Below are positions 1 through 8,978 of a stretch of DNA of 64,000 bases, one piece after another. The stretch comes from Chryseobacterium sp. G0162 (GTDB lineage: Bacteria > Bacteroidota > Bacteroidia > Flavobacteriales > Weeksellaceae): contig NZ_CP033922.1 in assembly GCF_003815715.1 (NCBI RefSeq), positions 5,070,001 to 5,134,000 of the forward strand. The letters are read 5' to 3'. Within the stretch, counting starts at the first letter, position 1. Each line of letters opens with the position of its first letter. The position numbers and the translations under genes were made by a program. The notes under the pieces were generated by a model, which saw nothing but the letters and a program-made list of their open reading frames with translations, searched no databases and was not told where the DNA came from.

Positions 1-156
1 TTGAATCCATATGTTTTTTTTACAAATAAACACTAAAAAGTGTTTTAAACAAAATCCACAAACCTCCATTAATACAACATTTTTTTAAAATAAAAATTCT
101 TAAAACAGTGAATTATAATAAAGTTTCATTACATTCGCCGCGTCAAAAAATAACCT

Positions 157-711
157 ATGAAAACAAAATTAATGACTTTTTAAGTCTTTCGATGCTTCTA
201 ACATCTTGTGCTCAGGATGAAACACGTGATAATGTAATATCAAGTGAAAAAACAGTTTCTGTAAATGAAAATAAAACCTCTCGTATTGGTCTTACCACTG
301 TTGAATTTATAAAGGAAGTATATAATCCTTCGGTATTAAATGCAGAGGAAGCAACCCTTAGAGCATGGCGACAGAAAATACCAACTTATTATGCAGCCTG
401 ATAATAACCTTGTTCTATATATGACGAGGGATGGCTACACTTCTGTATTATGGAGCTCTAACTCCTATACCACAATGGGCAGCATGTCGAAACTGATTGC
501 ACAAAACGATGGAAATATGGTTATTTATAGAAATGGAATTCCTACTTGGAATACCAATAAAACGGTTAACTTTCATGTGAATGATCCACACATGAAGCTT
601 CAGCTTTTCTCAAGAAAAGGAACACTTATTACTCCAGGATATAGAATGAAATTTGTGCTGGGAGGAAATAACCAGAATCTTAATGATGTCTTCCAAGTAG
701 ACTTCGACTAG
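157..711 (+). pseudogene. Bulb-type lectin lipoprotein, two compensating frameshifts
   Basis: The 3' part carries two copies of the bulb-lectin (B_lectin, mannose-binding) signature, MQPDNNLVLY and IAQNDGNMVIY, and later a third weaker beta unit. An ATG at 157 starts MKTKLMTF and then meets a TAA; one more T in the five-T run at 177-181 would continue into LSLSMLLTSCAQ, a good lipobox. Near 360 the frame must shift back to reach EHGDRKYQL and the lectin domain. The two shifts cancel, giving a 184-aa lipoprotein if both are repaired. Either the gene is decayed or both indels are sequence errors; only the lectin assignment is firm. A perfect terminator follows. Confidence 0.7.
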
Positions 712-733
712 ATAAGTTTACATATAACAAAAG

Positions 734-766
734 AACTACAGGTATTTTTTATCTGTAGTTTTTTTA
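734..766 (+). terminator. Intrinsic terminator after the lectin gene
   Basis: Perfect 8-bp stem AACTACAG (734-741) with CTGTAGTT (753-760), an 11-nt loop, then a T-rich run. Confidence 0.8.
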
Positions 767-835
767 TATTTTCGTTATTTTGCAGTCGTGATCCTAAAAA
801 GCTTAGGAAACGATTCGTATAAATACATATCAACC

Positions 836-2605
836 ATGAGATTGGGATATTTATCCTTTTTTTTCATAGCAACCATTATTTTTTCTCTTGGATGCTTTTA
901 TTACTTCCCTTTTTTTTCAGATGACAGTTTGATTTCATTACGGTATGCTCAACGCTTTATTGAAGGCAAAGGATTAACCTGGAATGATGGTCAACCCGTT
1001 GAAGGATACTCTAATCTGCTTTGGATTTTAGGTGTGTCTGCATTGGGAAAACTGGGAATGGATCTTATTCTCGCAGCTAGAGTTTTAGGCATTGTATGCT
1101 CATTGGGAACCATAGGAAGTATTCTTTATTATTTTAGAAATAAGAATATCCCAAAAGAATATGTTTTTCTCGGATTGGCACTGTTAGTAACTACTCCATG
1201 CTTTGCTGTCTGGGCCATTGGTGGTTTGGAACAGCCTTTATATGTGCTACTCCTGACCTTAATCTTAATTGAGGTTTCAAAGATCATTAATGATAAGAAT
1301 TTTGCAACAATTTATCTTTTATCGTTTTGGTTAGGCCTGTTAGCACTTACCAGACCAGACGGATTTTTATTTACTATACTTACCGCAGGATTTCTATTGG
1401 TAAGCTGTAGAAAAAACAAAAAACAGTTCATTACCATAGGAATAGCTGTGGCTGTTATTCCATCTTTATTTTTATTGGGGCAACTTGCGTTTCGTTATAG
1501 TTTTTACGGAGAATTGGTTCCTAATACCGCTTTGGTTAAGGTAAAAGTAACTATCCATCATATTTTACGCGGAGGTTTTTATAATTTTAAAGCTTTCTTC
1601 AGTATGCTACTGTTATCTGCATTAGGCTTAATATCTCTTTATTATCTTTTAAGAAAAAAGCTTCTTTTCGGATATTATTTATTATTGTTAACGGCTTCCT
1701 GGGTGGGCTATGTGACTTTAGTTGGCGGAGATATATTTCCTGCATTCAGACATTATTATGTTGTACTGATTCTCTTTGTTTTCTCTATTATTTTTGGATT
1801 ACCTTATTTCGAAAAGCTCCATTTGACCTCAAAAAAAGTAAGCTTAAGTTTTGTTTTCCTTTTAGTAATAAATGCCTTTATTCAATTCTGGATTCCCGAT
1901 AACCAACGTGCAATGGATGAAAGATGGGAATTCAGGGGAATGAAACTGGGGGAAACTTTAAAGAAAACATTTCCCAACACAACATTGGTTGCCGTAACTG
2001 CAGCAGGTTGCATTCCTTACTCGTCTGAATTACCTATCGTTGATATGTTGGGGTTAAATGATTATTATATCCCAAGGCATCCGCCTAAAAATTTCGGAAA
2101 CGGATCTTTAGCCCATGAATTGGGTGATGCCAATTATGTGATGAACAGAAATCCTGACCTTATTATTTTCCATATTGGAGGTGAACTCAACTTTAATATT
2201 GGCGATCAGCTGAAGGCTAATAAGGTTTTTAATAATAATTATATTAAGGTAAAAACAAAAGAAAAGGATCAGGAATATCAACTATTCTTTAATAAGTACG
2301 GGAAGAATACAGGTATTAAGAGCAATGGTAACCAATTAATTATTCCCGGATATCTGTTCCAGACTTCATCAGATAACCTCAGTGTATTTTCCGGAAATAA
2401 ACTGGTAAAAGCAATGGATAAGGGGAAGTCCTATACTCTATCTATTGATGATGTTCCCTCCGGAAATTGGAAAATAGCAGGATCAGAAGAGAAAAATGTA
2501 GATTTTAATGCCAAGATTTCCATGAAAAATGGACAATTAACAATTGAAATTACTCCGCAAAACCATATGTTTTTAGAAAGTATTGTTCTGAAAAGGGAAT
2601 ATTGA
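836..2605 (+). CDS. Polytopic GT-C-type glycosyltransferase-like membrane protein
   Basis: A 589-aa protein with a strongly hydrophobic N-terminal two thirds (about ten membrane segments) and a soluble C-terminal third. Soon after the first membrane segment it has FFSDDSLISLRYAQRFIEGK followed by WNDGQPVEGYSNLLW. An acidic pair plus ITLRYA/EGYTNFLW-like text is typical of the AftB-like and GT39-like GT-C enzymes, which use polyprenyl-phosphate sugars outside the membrane. Substrate unknown. A GTG at 788 is in frame but lies right after a promoter-like TATTTTG, so the ATG at 836 (MRLGYLSFFFIATI) is preferred. It stands alone between a terminator and the rpmI promoter. Confidence 0.65.
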   Translation: MRLGYLSFFFIATIIFSLGCFYYFPFFSDDSLISLRYAQRFIEGKGLTWNDGQPVEGYSNLLWILGVSALGKLGMDLILAARVLGIVCSLGTIGSILYYFRNKNIPKEYVFLGLALLVTTPCFAVWAIGGLEQPLYVLLLTLILIEVSKIINDKNFATIYLLSFWLGLLALTRPDGFLFTILTAGFLLVSCRKNKKQFITIGIAVAVIPSLFLLGQLAFRYSFYGELVPNTALVKVKVTIHHILRGGFYNFKAFFSMLLLSALGLISLYYLLRKKLLFGYYLLLLTASWVGYVTLVGGDIFPAFRHYYVVLILFVFSIIFGLPYFEKLHLTSKKVSLSFVFLLVINAFIQFWIPDNQRAMDERWEFRGMKLGETLKKTFPNTTLVAVTAAGCIPYSSELPIVDMLGLNDYYIPRHPPKNFGNGSLAHELGDANYVMNRNPDLIIFHIGGELNFNIGDQLKANKVFNNNYIKVKTKEKDQEYQLFFNKYGKNTGIKSNGNQLIIPGYLFQTSSDNLSVFSGNKLVKAMDKGKSYTLSIDDVPSGNWKIAGSEEKNVDFNAKISMKNGQLTIEITPQNHMFLESIVLKREY

Positions 2606-2616
2606 GATTTTTTTCG

Positions 2617-2624
2617 TACTTTTG
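2617..2624 (+). promoter_or_regulatory. -7 element of the rpmI-rplT promoter
   Basis: TACTTTTG matches the Bacteroidota TAnnTTTG consensus exactly. No TTTG -33 box is seen at the ideal spacing. The predicted leader is about 65-70 nt and contains a hairpin. Confidence 0.6.
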
Positions 2625-2634
2625 CAAACTATTA

Positions 2635-2653
2635 TTCCTAATGTCTTTAGGAA
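2635..2653 (+). promoter_or_regulatory. Leader hairpin upstream of rpmI
   Basis: TTCCTAA (2635-2641) pairs perfectly with TTAGGAA (2647-2653) around a 5-nt loop, inside the predicted rpmI 5' UTR. L20 represses its own operon through leader RNA in other bacteria, so a regulatory role is possible, but the hairpin is short. Confidence 0.35.
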
Positions 2654-2698
2654 ACCATAAACAGATATTGATAACAAAAACAATAAAAAAGCAAAACA

Positions 2699-2896
2699 AT
2701 GCCAAAATTAAAAACGAAATCAGGTGCTAAGAAACGTTTTGCTCTTACCGGATCTGGTAAGATCAAAAGAAAAAACGCTTACAAAAGCCACATCTTAACT
2801 AAGAAAGAAACTAAGCAGAAGAGAAATCTTACTACTACTTCTTACGTAGCTAAAGTGGACGAAAAAAGTGTTCAACGTCAATTAGCAATTAAGTAG
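2699..2896 (+). CDS. rpmI: 50S ribosomal protein L35
   Basis: A 65-aa, very basic protein starting [20 protein letters not shown], the diagnostic N-terminus of bacterial L35, followed by [16 protein letters not shown]. Length is normal. It binds 23S rRNA in the large subunit. It is followed 119 nt later by rplT, the usual partner. The infC gene that often precedes rpmI is not here; a membrane glycosyltransferase takes its place. Confidence 0.97.
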   Translation: MPKLKTKSGAKKRFALTGSGKIKRKNAYKSHILTKKETKQKRNLTTTSYVAKVDEKSVQRQLAIK

Positions 2897-3015
2897 TTTT
2901 TATAAATCTATATTCGGTTTATAAGAATTCAAAACAAATTCAAAATTTTAACCCTGAAACGGTGCAAATAAGAGTAACATCAGTTGCCGCCCTTTTCAAA
3001 AAAACAATTTAAATT

Positions 3016-3360
3016 ATGCCAAGATCAGTAAATGCGGTAGCTTCAAGAGCTCGCAGAAAGAAAATTTTTAAGCAAGCTAAAGGTTTTTTCGGTAGAAGAA
3101 AGAACGTTTGGACTGTAGCTAAAAACGCGGTAGAAAAAGCAATGCAATATGCTTACCGTGGTAGAAAAGAGAAGAAAAGAAACTTCAGAGCACTTTGGAT
3201 CACTCGTATCAACGCGGGAACTAGAGAGCACGGAATGTCTTACTCTCAATTTATGGGAGCTCTTAAAAAGAACAACATTGAGCTTAACAGAAAAGTTTTA
3301 GCAGATTTAGCAATGAATCACCCTGAAGCTTTCAAAGCTGTTGTAGATCAAGTAAAATAA
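3016..3360 (+). CDS. rplT: 50S ribosomal protein L20
   Basis: A 114-aa basic protein starting [20 protein letters not shown] with the [10 protein letters not shown] and [17 protein letters not shown] blocks that define L20. It is an early 23S rRNA-binding assembly protein. Co-transcribed with rpmI. A strong terminator follows 30 nt after the stop. Confidence 0.97.
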   Translation: MPRSVNAVASRARRKKIFKQAKGFFGRRKNVWTVAKNAVEKAMQYAYRGRKEKKRNFRALWITRINAGTREHGMSYSQFMGALKKNNIELNRKVLADLAMNHPEAFKAVVDQVK

Positions 3361-3390
3361 TGTAGAACACTATTTTTGTTATCAATATAG

Positions 3391-3417
3391 TCCCGGGTTT
3401 TTGCCCGGGATTTTTTT
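3391..3417 (+). terminator. Intrinsic terminator after rplT
   Basis: TCCCGGG (3391-3397) pairs with CCCGGGA (3404-3410), then seven T. The rest of the gap to 3669 shows no gene or clear promoter; it is AT-rich. Confidence 0.9.
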
Positions 3418-3669
3418 ATGTAAACATATCACCTTTTTACATTCACTTAAAAGGTTAGCATCTGATATTCACCCCTTTTATCCTCGATGTAAAAAAATAA
3501 GGCCGAAATGATATTTGAATGAAAATAAAATTAATGTTAAGAGTAAACGATATTACAAGATATATCATTATGAAAAAAATAATTAAATACAAACAAACAA
3601 CATTGATTAACAAAATAAAATCGCGATTAATTCTTATATTAGCAATCGAAAAATAATCCAATTGAATAA

Positions 3670-4851
3670 ATGAAAAAAATTGCTGTTTTTTTATTCACCT
3701 CTATAGCATTGCAGAACATTGCAGCCCAGAATTTCATCCAAGCTTATAAAACCAGAGCAGATATGGTTTCGCAAACCAATATTACTACCAATCTTACTGA
3801 TTTTGAAAATCTGGGAGTGAAAACCACTGGATCAACGGCCAATACCAATGCTCTTAACTGGATAAAAAATAAGTATATCTCTTATGGCTATGCCGCAAGT
3901 CAGATTGAGGAAGATCCGTTCAGTTTTGGAAATACAAATTCTAAAAACCTGGTGATTACCAAAACCGGAACAGTATATCCTGATAAATATGTAATTATTT
4001 GTGGGCACTATGATACAATTTATGGACCCGGAGTAAGTGATAATGGCAGTGGTACTTCTATTCTTTTAGAGGCAGCCAGAATATTAAAAGATGTTCCTAC
4101 TGAATACTCTATTAAGTTTATTCACTTTTCCGGAGAAGAACAAGGATTGAAAGGAAGTTACCATTATGCGGATTACATTGCTTACCAAGGAAATACACGT
4201 AAATTAGACATTAAGTTAGTCCTTAATATAGATCAGGTTGGTGGTCAATTGGGAAATAACAACAATACGATTGTATGTGAAAAAGACATCAGTGGAATGT
4301 CTGGGAATAATGCTGCATCAGCTACTGCCACGCAGGAATTAGCAGTATGTACCGGACTTTATTCCCCACTTCAGACTTTTACTTCTAATGCATATAGTTC
4401 GGATTATATCCCTTTTGAGGCTAAAGGTTACACCATTACCGGTTTTTATGAATATATCAGAAGTGAAAATGAACACAGTACAGCTGACACGTTTGCCAAT
4501 ATAGATCCTGTTTATGTCTTCAATGTAGGTAAAGCAGCTGTGGGGGCATTACAACATTTTGCTGTAGCTATTACGGCTAATAATATTCTGGGAACGCAGG
4601 ACACCAGAGTTCAAAATTCATCTGAGAATGTAAACATTTACCCTAATCCAGCCAAAAACCTTTTAACGATAGAGTTTCCGCAAAAGACTAATCAGTTCAA
4701 TATTGAGATTTCCGATATGACCGGAAATATAGTGCTTCGTGCGGAGAATAAAAACAAAATAGATACTACCCCATTAAGCAATGGAGTTTACATGATCTCT
4801 ATAAAAACAGATAGAAATCATATCGTTAAAAAAATAATCATTGACAAATAA
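3670..4851 (+). CDS. Secreted M28-family metallopeptidase with T9SS sorting domain (copy 1)
   Basis: A 393-aa protein with signal peptide MKKIAVFLFTSIALQNIAAQ. The zinc-aminopeptidase M28 core has its expected ligands: H113 and D115 (CGHYDT), D124 (SDNGSG), E156/E157 (FSGEEQG), D188 (NIDQVGG) and H269 (SENEHS). These enzymes cut N-terminal residues from peptides using two zinc ions. From about residue 322 the tail begins NIYPNPAKN and ends with GVYMISI and a basic stretch, the T9SS type A sorting domain, so the protein should be exported or surface-attached. It is the first of three tandem paralogues. Peptide specificity is not predictable from sequence. Confidence 0.9.
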   Translation: MKKIAVFLFTSIALQNIAAQNFIQAYKTRADMVSQTNITTNLTDFENLGVKTTGSTANTNALNWIKNKYISYGYAASQIEEDPFSFGNTNSKNLVITKTGTVYPDKYVIICGHYDTIYGPGVSDNGSGTSILLEAARILKDVPTEYSIKFIHFSGEEQGLKGSYHYADYIAYQGNTRKLDIKLVLNIDQVGGQLGNNNNTIVCEKDISGMSGNNAASATATQELAVCTGLYSPLQTFTSNAYSSDYIPFEAKGYTITGFYEYIRSENEHSTADTFANIDPVYVFNVGKAAVGALQHFAVAITANNILGTQDTRVQNSSENVNIYPNPAKNLLTIEFPQKTNQFNIEISDMTGNIVLRAENKNKIDTTPLSNGVYMISIKTDRNHIVKKIIIDK

Positions 4852-4920
4852 CCCATATATAATGATAATGAACTGACTTCAGTTCTTATGAAATATATTA
4901 TTAGTCCTATACATCATACA

Positions 4921-6099
4921 ATGAAAAAAATCACCTCCTTTCTGTTGATTGCTATAGCCTCCCATACGACGAGTGCGCAAAGTTTTATTCAGGCCTATCA
5001 AAACAGAGCGGATGCTGTTTCTCAAACGGATATTATCACCAATCTGCAGGAATTTGCCAGTTGGGGAGTTAAAAAAACAGGGACTCAGGCCAACGTAAAT
5101 GCACTGACTTGGCTTAAAAACAAATATCTTTCTTATGGCTATACAGCCAGTCAAATGACTGAGGATACATTTCCTTATTCTAATACTACTTCAAAAAATT
5201 TAATCATAACCAAAACAGGAACAGTCTATCCTAATAAATATGTTATTATTTGTGGACATTTTGATACTATTACGGGTCCGGGGGTGAATGATAATGGAAG
5301 CGGAACTTCTATTATTTTAGAAGCGGCAAGAATTTTAAGAACAATTCCTACAGAATATTCTATTAAATTTATTCATTTCTCAGGTGAAGAACAAGGGCTT
5401 TTAGGCAGCTATCATTATGTGGATAATGTTGTTTATCAAGGAAACAATCGTGTTCTGGATGTTAAAATGGTTTTCAATCTGGATCAGGTTGGTGGTGTGA
5501 TGGGAAATATCAATAATACAGTGTACTGTGATGAAGATCAAGGCGGACTTCCCGGTAATAATGCTGCTTCTGCTGCTATAACTCAGGAGCTAAGGAATTG
5601 CACTTCTTTGTACTCAACACTTCAGACAGCTGTTGACCCCGCAGAAGATACGGATTATATACCTTTTGAAGAAAGAGGCGAAATTATTACAGGTTTTTTT
5701 GAGAGAATCAGAAGTTCTTTTCCACATACAGTTAATGACACTTTCGCCAATACTGACCCAGAATACATTTATAAAATCGGAAAAGCATCTGTGGGAGCAT
5801 TACAACACTTTGCAGTCGCTTCTACACAAACTTTAGGAACCCAGGAACCTGTTTCAAAAAATACTCTAGAATCCATCAAGATTTACCCTAATCCTGCAAA
5901 GGATTTTATCAACATTGAATTTCCTGATTCTAAGACAAAGAATTTTAGTTTTGAAATCACTGATTTTGAAGGGCATTCCTTACTTAAAACAGTTAATGAG
6001 AAAAAAGTGAATATCTCAAGCCTTGAAAATGGAGCTTATGTTGGAATTGTAAAGAGAGGTGATCAGACTGTAGTAAGAAAGTTGATTATAGCTAAATAA
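4921..6099 (+). CDS. Secreted M28-family metallopeptidase with T9SS sorting domain (copy 2)
   Basis: A 392-aa paralogue of the preceding gene, with the same residue numbering for the metal ligands: H113, D115, D124, E156/E157, D188. The later histidine sits in SFPHTVNDTF. An upstream start at 4888 is in frame, but the ATG at 4921 gives the signal peptide MKKITSFLLIAIASHTTSAQ and is preferred. The T9SS tail starts near IYPNPAKDF. It lies 69 nt after copy 1 with no terminator between, so the two are probably co-transcribed; a strong terminator follows this copy. Confidence 0.9.
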   Translation: MKKITSFLLIAIASHTTSAQSFIQAYQNRADAVSQTDIITNLQEFASWGVKKTGTQANVNALTWLKNKYLSYGYTASQMTEDTFPYSNTTSKNLIITKTGTVYPNKYVIICGHFDTITGPGVNDNGSGTSIILEAARILRTIPTEYSIKFIHFSGEEQGLLGSYHYVDNVVYQGNNRVLDVKMVFNLDQVGGVMGNINNTVYCDEDQGGLPGNNAASAAITQELRNCTSLYSTLQTAVDPAEDTDYIPFEERGEIITGFFERIRSSFPHTVNDTFANTDPEYIYKIGKASVGALQHFAVASTQTLGTQEPVSKNTLESIKIYPNPAKDFINIEFPDSKTKNFSFEITDFEGHSLLKTVNEKKVNISSLENGAYVGIVKRGDQTVVRKLIIAK

Positions 6100-6130
6100 A
6101 GCATTTCCTCAAAAAAATATTTAAATAGTA

Positions 6131-6163
6131 AACCCCTTTGAATTATTTCAGAAGGGGTTTTGG
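6131..6163 (+). terminator. Intrinsic terminator after the second M28 gene
   Basis: AACCCCTT (6131-6138) pairs perfectly with AAGGGGTT (6152-6159), followed by a short T run. Confidence 0.8.
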
Positions 6164-6289
6164 TTGATATAGTGGTAATATAGCCCTCTTCCCCTATTTT
6201 AAGATGAAATTTTATGGTATTCATAATATTATAAACACTTTGTTGTGATTTATTTACTACATTCGCAATACCAATTAAAAATTAATTAT

Positions 6290-7462
6290 ATGAAAAGAAT
6301 TACCACTCTTTTATGCACTTCATTGATTTTGCAGAGCATTAGTGCTCAAACTTTTATCCAGGCTTATAAAGACAGGGCTGATATGGTAACCCAAACTAAC
6401 ATTACAACGAATCTTCAGGATTTCGGTAATTTTGGAATTAAAAAGACCGGAACCCAAGCTAATACGAATGCTTTAAACTGGATTAAAAACAAATATCTTT
6501 CTTATGGATATACTGCCAGCCAAATTACGGAAAGCCCCTTCACCTATGGTTCAGCAATCTCAAAAAACCTGATTATTACGAAAACCGGAACCCTTTATCC
6601 TAACAAGTATGTAATTATTTGCGGGCATTTTGATACCATTAACGGACCTGGGGTTAATGATAATGGCAGTGGTACTTCTATCATTCTTGAAGCTGCGAGA
6701 ATATTACAAAATGTACCAACAGAGTATTCTATTAAGTTTATTCACTTTTCCGGAGAAGAACAAGGGTTAATTGGGAGCTCACATTATGTTAATAATGTAG
6801 TCTATCAAAATGGGGTCCGTAAACTGGATATTAAACTGGTTTTTAATCTTGACCAGGTAGGTGGTGTAAAAGGAAATAATAATAACACGGTGTACTGTGA
6901 TGAAGATCAGGGAGGTCTTTCGAGCAATAATTCGGCTTCAGCTGCAGTAACGCAACAACTCAGAAACTGCACGGCTTTGTATTCTCCGCTTCAAACCGCT
7001 GTAGACCCGGCAGCTGATACTGATTATATTCCCTTTGAGCAGAAAGGTGAAATCATCACCGGCTTTTTTGAAAGAATAAGAAGCAGTTTCCCCCATAGCT
7101 CCAAGGATACTTTTGCGAATGTAGATCCTGTATATGTCTATAATATCGGGAAGGCCACTGTGGGAGCTTTACAACATTTTGCGACTGCTTCTACCACTTT
7201 AACCATGAATAAGACAGCATCACAAAACGGATTGGAAAATGTGAGGTTCTACCCTAACCCGGCTAATAATATCTTAAATATTGAATTACCAAATAAACCA
7301 GCAAATTTCAGTTTTGAAATCACCAATGTATCAGGAAGAACACTATTGAAAGTCAATAATGAAACAAAAATTAACGTTTCTACCCTGGAAAGAGGAGTTT
7401 ATATAGGAATTTTAAAAGTGGGAGATCAGACGGTTGTTAAGAATATTTTGATTGAAAGATAA
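6290..7462 (+). CDS. Secreted M28-family metallopeptidase with T9SS sorting domain (copy 3)
   Basis: A 390-aa third paralogue. The ATG at 6290 gives signal peptide MKRITTLLCTSLILQSISAQ; the GTG at 6245 would add an unlikely extension. The zinc-binding motifs CGHFDT, NDNGSG, FSGEEQG and NLDQVGG are intact. The C-terminal T9SS domain starts near FYPNPANN. It is closer to copy 2 than to copy 1 in the DEDQGGL and SFPHS segments. A terminator separates it from copy 2, so it needs its own promoter. Confidence 0.9.
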   Translation: MKRITTLLCTSLILQSISAQTFIQAYKDRADMVTQTNITTNLQDFGNFGIKKTGTQANTNALNWIKNKYLSYGYTASQITESPFTYGSAISKNLIITKTGTLYPNKYVIICGHFDTINGPGVNDNGSGTSIILEAARILQNVPTEYSIKFIHFSGEEQGLIGSSHYVNNVVYQNGVRKLDIKLVFNLDQVGGVKGNNNNTVYCDEDQGGLSSNNSASAAVTQQLRNCTALYSPLQTAVDPAADTDYIPFEQKGEIITGFFERIRSSFPHSSKDTFANVDPVYVYNIGKATVGALQHFATASTTLTMNKTASQNGLENVRFYPNPANNILNIELPNKPANFSFEITNVSGRTLLKVNNETKINVSTLERGVYIGILKVGDQTVVKNILIER

Positions 7463-7500
7463 AACTATGTTTATAAAATGATAATAGACTAGAAAACAAT

Positions 7501-7526
7501 AAACCACTACAAACGTAGTGGTTTTA
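7501..7526. terminator. Bidirectional terminator
   Basis: AAACCACTAC (7501-7510) pairs perfectly with GTAGTGGTTT (7515-7524) around a 4-nt loop. It separates the plus-strand peptidase genes from the minus-strand Rhs array. Confidence 0.85.
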
Positions 7527-7560
7527 AAATTTATCTGCGCAAAAATCTTTGACTTTGAGC

Positions 7561-7612
7561 AGTAGGCAGACAGCATGTCTTGCTCTCGTTGATGCTTTTC
7601 TTAAACAAACTA
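7561..7612. repeat. Array boundary repeat, copy A (diverged)
   Basis: Shares GATGCTTTTCTTAAACAAAC and the preceding CATGTCTT..GCTCTC block with copy B at 10950-11014, and more loosely with copy C at 18634-18699. It lies at the left end of the Rhs array. Confidence 0.6.
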
Positions 7613-7641
7613 AGAATTTTATAAAATAACAAAGCTTATGT

Positions 7642-7881
7642 CTACCAATCTTGCCTTAGTGCTATCCCAAAGGAGAAGCAAAATATTAGAAAGACAAACA
7701 ATAAACCATTTAAAATAAAGTTTAGCAACTTATTATTGTATTTATAAATCATATAAAAGTTAATTGCCAATAGAGCTATCACCAAAGGGGTAAATTCTAA
7801 AAAATAATCATATTGAGAATATAATAAAAGTACGGTATAAATTACTGAAATAATTAAAATTATTTTTGTGATTGTTTTCAT
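7642..7881 (-). CDS. M11 immunity-like membrane protein
   Basis: A 79-aa, almost wholly hydrophobic protein starting MKTITKIILIISVIYTVLLL, with two to three membrane segments and ending SFGIALRQDW. It is clearly paralogous to the protein at 10393-10641 (same LLAINFYxIY core and RQDW end). It is read in frame with an Rhs core fragment immediately upstream (8025-7885), but the ATG at 7881 or 7884 is the likely true start because the paralogue begins there. The toxin tip that should separate core and immunity gene is missing. Predicted role: inner-membrane immunity to a lost toxin. Confidence 0.55.
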   Translation of the reverse strand: MKTITKIILIISVIYTVLLLYSQYDYFLEFTPLVIALLAINFYMIYKYNNKLLNFILNGLLFVFLIFCFSFGIALRQDW

Positions 7882-7884
7882 CAT

Positions 7885-8095
7885 TTTCTTTCTAAAATCT
7901 ACAGCTTCAAGACCTTCTAATTCTCTTGCATCAACAACCCTATTTTCAGAAAAGTTATAATGGGATTGATAAGCATATTTTTCAGAAAGAAGATCTATAT
8001 TAAAGAAACGACCTACATCCGGCATATAATTTCTCCAATTAAATGAGTAAAAACCTGTCTCTTGTAACTCTTGTCCTTGATACTTATAATTATTA
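7885..8095 (-). pseudogene. M11 Rhs core fragment (type B core)
   Basis: Reads NYKYQGQELQETGFYSF, then NWRNYMPDVGRFFNIDLL, then the block ending DARELEGLE. This is the second Rhs core type of the array, also seen in M2 and M3. It has no credible start and no tip. The usual DPLSE is changed to DLLSE. It follows the stop of the M10 immunity gene by about 20 nt. Confidence 0.7.
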
Positions 8096-8113
8096 TACGT
8101 ATTCCCACCAAAA

Positions 8114-8617
8114 TTACAAATTTATTTTACCACTTTTCTTTCCCCATTTTTGGTACATTTGAAATTCATATACTTGTTCTAAACTGTAATTTGAAGTTTC
8201 AGAAATTGCTTTTTTTGTTTTAAGATTTAAAACTGAAAAACCGTCTTTAAATATCTCATTACCGTTTGCGAATTTTTTTTCTATTACAGACATACAAGGC
8301 AATCCAAGTGAATCATGAGGTGGTATAGAAATTGGGTTTAGAGCTTCAAAATTAATTTCAAAAGTATCTTTTTCGTAAATATGCTTATAATTTTTTTGAA
8401 TATCTCTCAAAGAAACTTTGATTGTATCATCTGTAGAGTTTCCAAAAATTAAAAACGTTTCAACATTTTTGATTTTGGTGCTATCATTAATAGGATCATC
8501 ACATATTAAATTTTGAAAAGAACTAATAGGATTGCTATATAGTTTCTGATGTTTTTCACATGAAATCAAAACAAAAATCAAAATTAATATAAAATAAGTA
8601 CTAATTTTTAGGTCCAT
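8114..8617 (-). CDS. M10 orphan immunity-like lipoprotein
   Basis: A 167-aa protein; the ATG at 8617 gives MDLKISTYFILILIFVLISC, a lipoprotein signal with lipobox LISC. No recognised domain. An upstream in-frame ATG at 8674 lies in the 126-bp repeat and is unlikely. Its toxin partner is absent: the repeat and IS110 element lie where the tip should be. By position and design it is an immunity protein of the Rhs array. Confidence 0.55.
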   Translation of the reverse strand: MDLKISTYFILILIFVLISCEKHQKLYSNPISSFQNLICDDPINDSTKIKNVETFLIFGNSTDDTIKVSLRDIQKNYKHIYEKDTFEINFEALNPISIPPHDSLGLPCMSVIEKKFANGNEIFKDGFSVLNLKTKKAISETSNYSLEQVYEFQMYQKWGKKSGKINL

Positions 8618-8639
8618 ATGTTTTATAATTATATTGTGC

Positions 8640-8765
8640 CCCTGCTGGTGCGAGCGTCCCGCTCGTATCATCATAAATATACTATTTTTAATAACAAGAA
8701 GCCACCGAAAACGGGAGCTTCTTGAAATGTTTTTTGTTGGTCACGAGCCAGAGGCTCGCGCCAGC
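8640..8765. repeat. 126-bp REP/MITE-like element, copy 1
   Basis: Identical base for base to 10821-10946. The ends are imperfect inverted repeats, GCTGGTGCGAGC (8644-8655) and GCTCGCGCCAGC (8754-8765), with one mismatch after reverse complementing. Each arm also folds on itself, and the centre holds AAGAAGC..GCTTCTT. This is typical of non-autonomous palindromic repeats; no transposase is encoded. Confidence 0.75.
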
Positions 8766-8810
8766 CTTTAGATTTGCATAATTATAAATTACTTAGTTTT
8801 ATAAAAAACA

Positions 8811-8886
8811 ACCAGACCAACAAAGTGCACCTTCGCGCCAGCAAAGTTAATGACTTATCCCCCGATTAGGACTCTGTTGGTTTTTA
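8811..8886 (+). ncRNA. Candidate IS110 bridge RNA region
   Basis: ACCAACA-A-AGT (8816-8826) pairs with ACT-C-TGTTGGT (8871-8881), a stem of ten pairs and one mismatch, enclosing a 44-nt loop and followed by a T run. The loop contains AATGACTTA and CCCCCGATTA. Close matches in inverted form occur at the right junction: TAAGTCAT (10162-10169) and TAATCGAGGGGG (10172-10183). Bridge RNAs of IS110-group elements lie upstream of the transposase and carry loops matching donor and target DNA. Structure and matches are seen; the function is inferred. Confidence 0.45.
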
Positions 8887-8978
8887 CTGAAAAGCATCAG
8901 ATTAGTAATTAAGGTTTTGAGACCTATTATCAAGGTTTTGATATGATTTCAGTATCGGTTGTTCTAAAATGTATTGCT

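Noticed and set aside
788..835. GTG start at 788 for the membrane glycosyltransferase
   Set aside because: It lies next to a promoter-like TATTTTG and adds a polar stretch before the first membrane helix.
3371..3378. TATTTTTG after rplT as a promoter
   Set aside because: Transcription would run straight into the rplT terminator and no gene starts nearby.
3670..7462. Assembly duplication as the source of the three M28 genes
   Set aside because: The copies differ throughout in base and amino-acid sequence, so they are true paralogues.
8690..8735. AAGAAGC..GCTTCTT hairpin as a gene terminator
   Set aside because: It is the internal fold of the 126-bp repeat, found identically at the second copy.
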